A stretch of 12,669 nt of DNA from NCBI GenBank assembly GCA_904501795.1, contig CAJGCK010000036.1, forward strand, positions 1 through 12,669. Direction: 5' to 3'. Below the pieces are notes generated by a model. The model saw only the letters and a program-made list of their open reading frames with translations. It was not told the origin of the DNA and searched no databases. Source of the DNA: an uncultured Clostridia bacterium. GTDB taxonomy: Bacteria; Bacillota; Clostridia; Christensenellales; Borkfalkiaceae. Below are positions 6,373 through 12,578 of this stretch, in pieces. Positions within the stretch are counted from its first letter, which is position 1. Every line of letters begins with the position of its first letter. A program made the translations under genes and the position numbers.

Positions 6373-7537
6373 CTATTCAACGACTGGGAAAGTTATTGCA
6401 ACGTCTACGTATTCAACGTTATAAGAGTATTGTATATTTCCGTCAACCGTCATACCAAGAGTAGTTATTTTTCCATCTTCGATAATAAACCATGCGTTCG
6501 TATAAGTAACAGTATGATCGCCTTCGCCATAAGTTTTGCTTGCGCAAACGTATTTGCCACTTGCAGAATCATAAGTCCAGTCTTCAAAAGCGAAGAAGGT
6601 GTTTATGTTACAAGTTCCAACGTATAAGTTATATCCATCTAAACCTATATCTACTCTTCCCCATGCGCCCGTATCTTCATCTTTTTCATAAGAATAGTAC
6701 ACTCCGTCAACGTAACCGAAGTATTCTTCATAAACAAAGGTGTTTCCAACGAAGTATTCAACGTGAGCGTTACCGTTATTTAACGTCCAAACAGATTTTT
6801 GACTTCCCATTGGAGAAGACATAAGGCAAGTCATCACGCAATTCTTCGAAGCAAAAGTTACTAAATCGTTGTAAGTATTTGCATTCCACGATTCTCCGCC
6901 ACCTGTGCCACCGCCAACGTTTTCATCAGGAAGAGTGATAGGTGCGTTATAAGTAATATCAATTTGAGTGTTAATAGTTTCGCCAACGTTACTGTTAACA
7001 ACTGTAGTTAAGAATTTAACAATCTTTTTATTTTCAAAGAATACTTTAAAAGTTCCTGACATTCCGTTACCCGTTTGAGTAGCAACGTAGCATTTTTCAT
7101 CAGCATCGTAAGTATACATTTCAAACGGTAAATTCGTGTATGCTTGGAAAGTGGTTGCAGAGAAGGCTACGTAATAGTTGTATTGCCCTATAGAAGTTGT
7201 ATTCTTTTGCCATTGACTACCAACTAAAACGTACAAAAAGTAATCTTCCCCCCCCGTCTTTGTTTAAATAAATTTCGGTCGTCGTACCAGCTGTCGTACT
7301 CTTGATATGTAATTTGTCACCATATTTCGCGTATTCGGTAGTGGTTGTTTCGGTAGTGCCTGCGCCCGTTTCAGATGCGGTCATAACGTACTTAAAATCG
7401 CCGGAAAACTGCATTGCCGTTGCATATTCTTGCGCCGTAACTTCATCTCCGCCACCTTGCGGTGCAGAGCATGCGGTAAATGCAACGCAACAAACAATAG
7501 CTAAAACCGATAACAAAAGTGTTAAAAGTTTTTTCAT
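6373..7537 (-). CDS. Two-module surface lipoprotein, reading frame broken at a poly-G tract
   Basis: Reading begins at the ATG at 7537 with AAGGAG eight bases upstream. Residues 1-23 are a lipoprotein signal peptide with lipobox FTAC (Cys23), so the mature protein should be lipid-anchored outside the membrane. The first frame stops after 106 residues (7217), but the frame ending at 6373 continues the protein. Removing one G from the eight-G run (7248-7255 on the plus strand) joins them into 387 residues, reading NKDGGEDYFLYVLVGSQW across the joint. The joined product has two similar modules separated by a GGGTGGGESW linker: FEMYTYDADEKCYVATQT... in the first matches FEDWTYDSASGKYVCASKT... in the second, each ending in a YN.. 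ITLP/ITFP strand. Function is unknown; no catalytic motif is seen. The break may be a real phase-variable or inactivating frameshift, or a sequencing or assembly error. Confidence 0.75.
7248..7255 (-). repeat. Homopolymer tract of eight G (coding strand) in the lipoprotein gene
   Basis: A run of eight C on the plus strand, in the lipoprotein coding region at about codon 96-98. Seven or ten G would restore the full-length frame; eight puts the gene out of frame. Tracts like this change length by slipped-strand mispairing and switch surface proteins on and off in some bacteria, and they are also a common place for sequencing errors. Confidence 0.85.
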
Positions 7538-7569
7538 GTTTTTCTCCTTTTGTTGTGTTTAATATAACA

Positions 7570-7598
7570 ATTATACTACTCTAAAAAATAAGTGTCAA
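7570..7598 (-). promoter_or_regulatory. Consensus sigma-A promoter of the lipoprotein gene
   Basis: On the minus strand TTGACA (7593-7598) and TATAAT (7570-7575) are perfect consensus hexamers with the ideal 17-base spacer. Transcription would start near 7563, leaving a leader of about 25 bases with AAGGAG before the ATG at 7537. It is the best promoter in the window, suggesting high constitutive transcription in vegetative cells. Confidence 0.9.
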
Positions 7599-7615
7599 TA
7601 GTTTAATTAAAATTA

Positions 7616-7648
7616 AAACCGCCTAAAATTTCTTTCGTTAGGCGGTTT
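7616..7648 (-). terminator. Rho-independent terminator of the yabP operon
   Basis: AAACCGCCTAA (7616-7626) and TTAGGCGGTTT (7638-7648) form a perfect 11-bp stem with an 11-base loop. On the minus strand it is followed by TAATTTTAATT. It lies five bases after the stop of the M50 gene and just upstream of the lipoprotein promoter, separating the two units. Confidence 0.85.
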
Positions 7649-7652
7649 CGCA

Positions 7653-8765
7653 TTATAAATTAGGGTGGTCTTTGATTAACTCGGTTAAGAGTTTTTCTTC
7701 CATTTTGGCTAAACCGCTTATTTGGTGGCGGTTTATTTCACGGCGCAATTTTTTAACAAAAATTTGAGCGTCTTCCACTTCTTTAACAACTTTTAATAAA
7801 TAAGCGAGCTTAGTTCTAACTTCAATCGTTTCGTTGCGGTTAGACAAGTATTTTTCAAGCTCATACATAAGTTCGTCCGCCTTGTCTTCGTTATAGTTAA
7901 AGGTGCAATATGAATACAAAAGGTCCACTTTAACGGTGTTTTTCACCGACGGTGGCATATAATCTAAAAGCGTTTCTAGCCGTTTTAACGTCTTGTTTGC
8001 CCCGTCAAAATCTTCTTTGTCTAGATAATAATTATACCTAGCGTTTAATAGTGTTATGAACGTTAGGCTATCTTCCCTTAACTGCGGTAGATTAAAATAG
8101 TATTCTTCGGGAATTTGAGAGGGTGTTTTGCCTTGATATAGTTGTGCGTGAATTTTTAGTAGCGAAACGTTTACAACGCTATCGTCGGTATTCTTAACTA
8201 TTCCGTAAACCACACCGCCGTCGTTACAAACGCCGACAGAGTTCATGATGGGCAAGCCGTTATTGAATAAATAATACGCCGAAATAGGTAGCCACATTAT
8301 AAATATGCAATAAACTTCTTTAACGAGTAAAAAATGTAAAAATAGTGGAACGATTGAAATAAGGCAAGTTATTCCAGATGCGATTATTCCGCCAAGGCTC
8401 AGCTTTTTAAGGCGTTTTGCCATATTTTCTTCACTATCTGGTATCATTTCGGTTGCGCCCCACTCTTCCATTGAAAAACAAAGAGAAAAACGTGTTTTTT
8501 TACCAACTTTTTTCCATTTGAAAAACCAAACCGAAAAGGTTGATAGTATAAAACCGTTGCGCTTGCCTGCTATAAAATGACCGAGTTCGTGAAATAAGGC
8601 GTTTATAAAACCAAATACTACTAGCCCTATCAAAAGATATGGTAGCATAGCGATTGCCGAAGGAATTGTATAAAATTTACCCACCAAAACGGCACATACG
8701 AATATTAACGACAAAGTTACTATATACGTTATTACGGTGTATATTAGGTTGGTTTTTTTGTTCAT
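7653..8765 (-). CDS. M50-type membrane metalloprotease with a helical C-terminal domain
   Basis: A 370-residue protein. The N-terminal half has about five membrane segments. The helix at about 41-65 carries the zinc motif HELGH (His59, Glu60, His63), and NDGG at 181-184 fits the second zinc-ligand motif of M50 site-2-type intramembrane proteases. Residues about 195-370 are soluble and helix-rich with TPR-like spacing (LNARYNYYLDKEDFDGANKTLKRLE, then two similar stretches), a possible partner-binding domain. The gene overlaps the ppx/gppA stop codon by ATGA and ends the operon. M50 proteases in spore formers include SpoIVFB, which cleaves pro-sigma-K, but this protein has a different architecture and I do not assign it that role. 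Substrate unknown; catalytic residues intact. Confidence 0.8.
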   Translation of the reverse strand: MNKKTNLIYTVITYIVTLSLIFVCAVLVGKFYTIPSAIAMLPYLLIGLVVFGFINALFHELGHFIAGKRNGFILSTFSVWFFKWKKVGKKTRFSLCFSMEEWGATEMIPDSEENMAKRLKKLSLGGIIASGITCLISIVPLFLHFLLVKEVYCIFIMWLPISAYYLFNNGLPIMNSVGVCNDGGVVYGIVKNTDDSVVNVSLLKIHAQLYQGKTPSQIPEEYYFNLPQLREDSLTFITLLNARYNYYLDKEDFDGANKTLKRLETLLDYMPPSVKNTVKVDLLYSYCTFNYNEDKADELMYELEKYLSNRNETIEVRTKLAYLLKVVKEVEDAQIFVKKLRREINRHQISGLAKMEEKLLTELIKDHPNL

Positions 8766-9622
8766 GTTTCACCTTTATATAGAAGATAACCTTCTAAATT
8801 ATCCTTTTCACTGACGGTAACGCCGTGAATATTTAACTCTTTTAATACTTGGTATAGCCAAAGCGCACCGCCCGCAATCACCTTTGCCCTACGTTCTATT
8901 AGATTATATTTTCTTACGCGTTCTTCTACCGATAATAGAAACAACTCGTTCGCAAGGTCTTTTATCTTTTCCGCGCTTAAATAATACCCGTCTACCTTGT
9001 TTGGATCGTAAGGAACTAAATTTTGAGCAATCCCTGCAAGCGTGGTCGCCGTACCACCGATTGCGTAGTAGTTATCGCATTGTGGTGGTTTAAACTTCGG
9101 CGAGTATTCTTTGGCTAAATCTTCAATTTGTTTTGCGTCTTGACCGCATAAATTATTGATTTTTACCGAGCCCAAGTCCACACTCTTTTGATAAGTAAAT
9201 TTTTTGTCGTTACTAATTGCTATTTCAGTACTCGCTCCACCGACGTCGATTATACCACCGTCTAACCCGTTCAACGCGCCTAAAAGACCGAGTTTGGCTT
9301 CCGTTTTTCCGTCCACAACATCGACCGTTTCGCCCGTTTCTAAATACACCTTTTCACAAAATTCCGCGCGGTTTTCCGCCTTTCTAACGGCTTCAGTTGC
9401 AAAAATATATACTTTGCTTGCACGTTTATTTTTTGCTTGTAAAAATAGTAACCGTACCGCTTCTACGGTACGGGAAACTGATTGTTCGTTTAATTTTTTG
9501 CCCTTTTCCATATTATCGGCAAGCGCGGTTACTATAACGGTTTTTTCGCCCTTGTCACCGCTTGTTAAAAGTAGCCTTACCGAATTAGACCCAACGTCTA
9601 TAACGCCCACATTTTCTTTCAC
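8762..9622 (-). CDS. Ppx/GppA family exopolyphosphatase or guanosine pentaphosphatase
   Basis: A 286-residue single-domain member of the Ppx/GppA group, ASKHA fold. Such enzymes remove terminal phosphate from polyphosphate or convert pppGpp to ppGpp; the short form lacking the C-terminal HD-like domain cannot be assigned to one or the other by sequence. Visible motifs are GVIDVGSNSVRLLL (phosphate loop, about 6-19), FATEAVRKAENR, GIIDVGGASTEI (second phosphate-binding motif, about 122-133), YAIGGTATTLAGI, and the closing VSEKDNLEGYLLY. The start is GTG at 9622 with AGGTGA inside the end of divIC, two bases after the divIC stop. Placement behind divIC is common in Clostridia, where an S1-domain gene is often in between; that gene is absent here. 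Confidence 0.9.
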   Translation of the reverse strand: MKENVGVIDVGSNSVRLLLTSGDKGEKTVIVTALADNMEKGKKLNEQSVSRTVEAVRLLFLQAKNKRASKVYIFATEAVRKAENRAEFCEKVYLETGETVDVVDGKTEAKLGLLGALNGLDGGIIDVGGASTEIAISNDKKFTYQKSVDLGSVKINNLCGQDAKQIEDLAKEYSPKFKPPQCDNYYAIGGTATTLAGIAQNLVPYDPNKVDGYYLSAEKIKDLANELFLLSVEERVRKYNLIERRAKVIAGGALWLYQVLKELNIHGVTVSEKDNLEGYLLYKGET

Positions 9623-9624
9623 GG

Positions 9625-9906
9625 TTATTCACCTATGCCTAAAAGTTTATCCCCGTCGAAAATATAACCGAGTTGACGCGCGCGACGTGTTATCCATTGA
9701 AGCGAAGATACTTCTTTTACCGTGTCTTCACCTTCTTGAAGTAGACGCTTGTATTCGGTTATTGCGTTGTCTAGTTCTTGACGGCGTTTTTGCGCTACGC
9801 CGATTGCTATCATTTGATATACCATTACTATTAACAGTATTAGCACCAGCAACACCGCGCCTACTACGCCCGAGATTATTAGCCTTTTTTGTTTTTCTTG
9901 CGTCAC
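9625..9906 (-). CDS. divIC: Septum formation initiator, FtsB/DivIC family
   Basis: A 93-residue bitopic membrane protein: short cytoplasmic N-terminus, one membrane helix at about 10-33 (LIISGVVGAVLLVLILLIVMV), then a coiled coil at about 37-65 and a conserved end (ITRRARQLGYI..GDKLLGIGE) resembling the family's AR-LGY-GE signature. DivIC/FtsB forms the divisome subcomplex with FtsL and DivIB/FtsQ that licenses septal peptidoglycan synthesis. The start is GTG at 9906, chosen because GGAG lies eight bases upstream and the helix must be kept. This start is inside yabQ, giving a 179-base overlap in another frame. Confidence 0.85.
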   Translation of the reverse strand: MTQEKQKRLIISGVVGAVLLVLILLIVMVYQMIAIGVAQKRRQELDNAITEYKRLLQEGEDTVKEVSSLQWITRRARQLGYIFDGDKLLGIGE

Positions 9907-10225
9907 GAAAAGTTCTCCAAATTTTCTTTATAGTTACAGTATAAAGCCTTTTTAAACTTTTTGCAAGTATTATATGAAAACTTTTCATATAACAAAATAC
10001 GCCCACGAATACACCGAGTGGCATATACAGTCTAAACGACGGAAAATTTAAGCGTAGCGAAATAACCACGTAAATAATAAGTGAAATGACAAACGACAAT
10101 ATTTCTATTACTAATTTTAGCCACTTGTTTTTTATTGACGTGCCTATGGAAATTATAGGTCCTAGAATATATCCTATGCCGATGCACGATAAAAATAAAT
10201 ACGCTTGACCGCTAGTTATAAACAT
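9728..10225 (-). CDS. yabQ: Spore cortex biosynthesis protein YabQ, with an unusual long basic tail
   Basis: A 165-residue reading frame. Residues 1-85 hold four or so membrane segments in the YabQ pattern (SGQAYLFLSCIGIGYILGPI, then FVISLIIYVVISLRL and RLYMPLGVFVGVF). YabQ is a mother-cell sporulation membrane protein needed for cortex formation in Bacillus. From about residue 107 the frame runs inside divIC and encodes an Arg/Ser/Asn/Thr-rich tail of about 58 residues with no predicted fold. The tail may be a true overlap or a passenger of a lost stop codon. The ATG directly abuts the yabP stop (TAG-ATG), with almost no ribosome site, so translation probably depends on coupling to yabP. Confidence 0.8.
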   Translation of the reverse strand: MFITSGQAYLFLSCIGIGYILGPIISIGTSIKNKWLKLVIEILSFVISLIIYVVISLRLNFPSFRLYMPLGVFVGVFCYMKSFHIILAKSLKRLYTVTIKKIWRTFRDARKTKKANNLGRSRRGVAGANTVNSNGISNDSNRRSAKTPSRTRQRNNRIQASTSRR

Positions 10226-10492
10226 CTACTTAAACAGCCTTTTAACAAGCGGTGGTTTTTTGTTTGCGTATTTTATCTCAAAAAAATTGCCCGTTGCCAA
10301 AAGATTGCCGTTCGCTTTGTTAAACGCGCTTATTTTAATTGTGTTTCCGTTAATTATAACCTTATTGCCGTTAACCGTTACTTTTAACGATTGCTCGGTA
10401 AACCCGTCCACCGTTTCAACGCCTGTCATAATAAGTTTTTTTCTGCCTTCTAAACATAAACTTTCGGGAATATTAATTTGGTTTTGTTGCAT
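10226..10492 (-). CDS. yabP: Sporulation protein YabP
   Basis: An 88-residue soluble protein of the YabP/YqfC family. It has the family features: a short N-terminus ending in IPESLCLEGRKKLIMTGVETVDGFTEQSLKVTVNGNKVIINGNTIKI, in which an LxLxGR-like start, the ..GVETVDGFTEQ.. turn and the G-x-x-I-x-GN-x-L/I strand are typical. In Bacillus yabP is transcribed by sigma-E with yabQ and divIC. The ATG at 10492 has GAGGAAC six bases upstream. It is the first gene of the operon here. The S4-domain gene often found before yabP is not present; an unrelated transport gene lies behind a terminator instead. Confidence 0.9.
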   Translation of the reverse strand: MQQNQINIPESLCLEGRKKLIMTGVETVDGFTEQSLKVTVNGNKVIINGNTIKISAFNKANGNLLATGNFFEIKYANKKPPLVKRLFK

Positions 10493-10521
10493 AACTGTTC
10501 CTCTTCTTTTTCTACTACTAA

Positions 10522-10529
10522 ATTTTATG
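10522..10529 (-). promoter_or_regulatory. Weak candidate mother-cell sigma -10 element before yabP
   Basis: CATAAAAT on the minus strand, about 30 bases before the yabP ATG, resembles the -10 part of sigma-E promoters (CATA...T). The expected -35 sequence about 14 bases upstream (TTTTAAT) is a poor match, so this is only a suggestion supported by the known sigma-E control of yabP in Bacillus. Confidence 0.2.
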
Positions 10530-10570
10530 CAAAGCGTGAGAAAATTAAAACGAAAATATTTTACATAGAA

Positions 10571-10597
10571 AAAGCGTGGCTTTTTACACCACGCTTT
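10571..10597 (-). terminator. Rho-independent terminator of the phosphoesterase/EIIC unit
   Basis: AAAGCGTGG (10571-10579) and CCACGCTTT (10589-10597) form a perfect 9-bp stem with a 9-base loop, followed on the minus strand by TTCTATGT. It lies 25 bases after the EIIC stop codon and upstream of the yabP operon. Confidence 0.8.
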
Positions 10598-10621
10598 ACG
10601 TTACTAATAAATTATTCTTAA

Positions 10622-11767
10622 TTAATCGGGAAGTTTCATATCGCCAAACTTTATCCAACCCTTTTTTCTCATAAACTCGCTAACCACCAAAGAAATGCCA
10701 GCAGGAATCACAAACAAACAAAGGATTATTCCTAAAACACAATTAATAGTTGGAACACCAAACGTAGCACAAGAATCAATAACTCCAAATAATCCAACTA
10801 ATCCACTAGTACCCATACCACCACCTGCAGCAGTACATCTAATATTAAGTAGTACAGCAACAAGCCCTGCTATTGCACTAGAAATTATTTCTGGTACCAT
10901 TATAACGGGTTTTTTCATTATATTAGGAATTTGTAGCATACTTGTTCCTATACCTTGAGAGATAAGACCGCTAACCTTATTTTCCCTATAAGAAGTAACA
11001 GCAAAACCAACCATGTGGGCAGCACATCCAGCAACGGCAGCACCACCAGCGATAGCAAATACTTCTGGGTTAGCTACTGCAGTATTTGAAGTTGCTATTG
11101 CAACCCAAATTGCAGCCGATGAAGTTGGCATCGTTAATAAAACACCCATTACAACAGCTATTAAAATACCAACAATAATTTTTATAGCAGCTCCTGCGTT
11201 TATAGTAATAACTAAAAGTTCTGCAAATAAATCTATAACTTTAATAAATGGCCAAGACACAAATACACCAGCAAAAGCTAACACAAGAACGCCCAGTGGA
11301 ATTAAAATAATATCAAGTTTAGTTTTTCCTGCATAAAGTTCTACAAGTTCAACAACTAACATAGTAACAACATATGCGCCAATGGGATTACCTGGAAGTG
11401 CCTTACTAAAGGTATCAAGTACACCAGCATATCCCGCACCACCAACAATTAACTTATCGGCAAATGCACCAACCATACCCGCAACGGCAGCAGCAAAAAC
11501 TAAAAGTTTGTTTTTCTTTAATGCGTGCGCTATGCCAACACCTATTCCTGCGCCCATTAAAATTTTAGCAAAATTAGCGATGTAAAGTAATGTATTTCCA
11601 ATATAGTTATCACCTATCCAACCTGCGATTTGCGCTAAAATCGTACCAGCAATTAACGTAACGAAAAGCCCTTGCGCCATACCAGAAAACGCCGTTATAA
11701 AAAAGCGTTTGGGCAGTGCTTTTAAGTATGCTAATACTTTGTTTTCACTAGTCTTTTGTCCTTCCAT
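10622..11767 (-). CDS. PTS_EIIC_2-type membrane protein (putative PTS permease subunit IIC)
   Basis: A 381-residue, very hydrophobic protein with about ten membrane segments. It resembles the PTS_EIIC_2 family: GMAQGLFVTLIAGTI at the N-terminus, AKILMGAGIGVGIAHAL, TMPTSSAAIWVAI, GFAVTSYRENKVSGLISQGIGTSMLQIPNI (the most characteristic stretch) and AAGGGMGTSGLVG. The family is named for PTS sugar permeases, but members usually occur without IIA or IIB partners, as here, so phosphotransfer-coupled transport is unproven and the substrate is unknown. Its AAGGAG overlaps the stop of the phosphoesterase gene 10 bases upstream, so the two are co-transcribed. It uses more GCA, ACA, CCA and other A-ending codons than the yabP operon. 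Confidence 0.85.
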   Translation of the reverse strand: MEGQKTSENKVLAYLKALPKRFFITAFSGMAQGLFVTLIAGTILAQIAGWIGDNYIGNTLLYIANFAKILMGAGIGVGIAHALKKNKLLVFAAAVAGMVGAFADKLIVGGAGYAGVLDTFSKALPGNPIGAYVVTMLVVELVELYAGKTKLDIILIPLGVLVLAFAGVFVSWPFIKVIDLFAELLVITINAGAAIKIIVGILIAVVMGVLLTMPTSSAAIWVAIATSNTAVANPEVFAIAGGAAVAGCAAHMVGFAVTSYRENKVSGLISQGIGTSMLQIPNIMKKPVIMVPEIISSAIAGLVAVLLNIRCTAAGGGMGTSGLVGLFGVIDSCATFGVPTINCVLGIILCLFVIPAGISLVVSEFMRKKGWIKFGDMKLPD

Positions 11768-11777
11768 ATTATTCTCC

Positions 11778-12476
11778 TTATAAAGTTATTTCCGTTAATT
11801 TATTATCTACTTGGTCACACGACGTTAAATAGTATTTTACGCCGTTTTTCACAACGATTTTGTCGGCACGAACGTCCTTCCCGTGCAAATGACCGTAAAC
11901 TACCGCGCAAACGCCGTATTCTTCAAATAATTGAGTAAAAAACGAGTCTTCCCTACGAACGTTAAAAGGCGGATAGTGTACTAGCGCAATAAGTTTGTCC
12001 CCTTCGTTAAGAAGCGTACGAGCGTTTTTAAGGGATAGCAACAATCTTTCACGCTCACGATTATAAATCTTTTGGTCTTGCTCGTTAAAATCGGGCGAAC
12101 CGGGGGTGGACCAGCACCTTGAACCACATATCACCACGTTGCCAAACTTTATACTGTCGTTTTGAAGCGCATAAAAATTTTCGGGCAAAATATCGCGGAC
12201 TTTACCTATCCCACTCCACCAGTAGTCGTGATTACCTTTTATTAGTACCTTTTTACCTTTTAGGTGGGCGATTGATAATAAATCTTCTTTAGCGTCGTCA
12301 ATCTTCATAGCCCAACTTATGTCACCGCCGATTAAAACAATATCGTCTTCGGTAACCTTGCTCTGCCAGTCGTCTTGTATTTTCTTTTCGTAACCAACCC
12401 AGTTTCCACCAAAAACGTCCATCGGCTTGCTTGCGGTTGTGGAAAGATGCAGGTCGCTAATTGCAAATATTTTCAT
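11778..12476 (-). CDS. Calcineurin-like metallophosphoesterase
   Basis: A 232-residue cytoplasmic metallophosphoesterase. All family blocks are visible: ISDLHL (Asp8, His10), IGGDISWAM (Asp52), IKGNHDYWW (Asn82, His83), LVHYPPF (His167) and VYGHLHG (His196, His198), which together bind the two metal ions. Length and the GNHDYWW and CGSRCW segments match a common clostridial group of predicted phosphohydrolases of unknown substrate. The start at 12476 is fixed by the DLHL motif eight residues in, yet no Shine-Dalgarno sequence precedes it and the -10 box lies only seven bases upstream. It is followed without a gap by the EIIC gene. Confidence 0.9.
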   Translation of the reverse strand: MKIFAISDLHLSTTASKPMDVFGGNWVGYEKKIQDDWQSKVTEDDIVLIGGDISWAMKIDDAKEDLLSIAHLKGKKVLIKGNHDYWWSGIGKVRDILPENFYALQNDSIKFGNVVICGSRCWSTPGSPDFNEQDQKIYNRERERLLLSLKNARTLLNEGDKLIALVHYPPFNVRREDSFFTQLFEEYGVCAVVYGHLHGKDVRADKIVVKNGVKYYLTSCDQVDNKLTEITL

Positions 12477-12483
12477 TAGTTTT

Positions 12484-12512
12484 ATTATAGCACATTAATT
12501 TTTGTAGTACAA
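12484..12512 (-). promoter_or_regulatory. Promoter of the metallophosphoesterase gene, probably producing a leaderless mRNA
   Basis: On the minus strand an extended -10, TGCTATAAT (TATAAT at 12484-12489), lies 17 bases from TTGTAC (12507-12512), a partial -35. Only seven bases (AAAACTA) separate TATAAT from the ATG, so transcription would begin at or next to the start codon. Confidence 0.6.
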
Positions 12513-12554
12513 CTATTTTTTTCTTATAATTTTCACTCGATAAAAAATAAATAT

Positions 12555-12578
12555 CCACCAGCTTAGCTGGTGGTTTTT
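12555..12578 (+). terminator. 8-bp hairpin with T-tract, likely transposon-end hairpin
   Basis: CCACCAGC (12555-12562), loop TTA, GCTGGTGG (12566-12573), then TTTTT on the plus strand. It has terminator form on the plus strand. In combination with the further hairpins to its right it also has the look of the subterminal hairpin that IS200/IS605 transposases recognise. Confidence 0.6.

Noticed and set aside
6430..6824. Plus-strand open frames opposite the lipoprotein
   Set aside because: No ribosome site, no recognisable motif, and the minus strand has a signal peptide, lipobox and internal module repeat.
7653..8765. SpoIVFB, the pro-sigma-K processing protease
   Set aside because: The zinc motif is shared by all M50 proteases, but the long TPR-like soluble tail and the divIC-ppx context differ from SpoIVFB, and no SpoIVFA partner is adjacent.
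9204..9944. A 246-codon open frame on the plus strand opposite ppx/gppA and divIC
   Set aside because: It is antisense to two well-recognised genes, is serine/threonine/leucine-rich low-complexity as expected from reversed codons, and has no ribosome site or family motif.
10695..11585. Several plus-strand open frames opposite the EIIC gene, rich in Pro, Ala and Thr
   Set aside because: They mirror the Gly/Ala/Val-rich membrane protein on the other strand and show no start signals.
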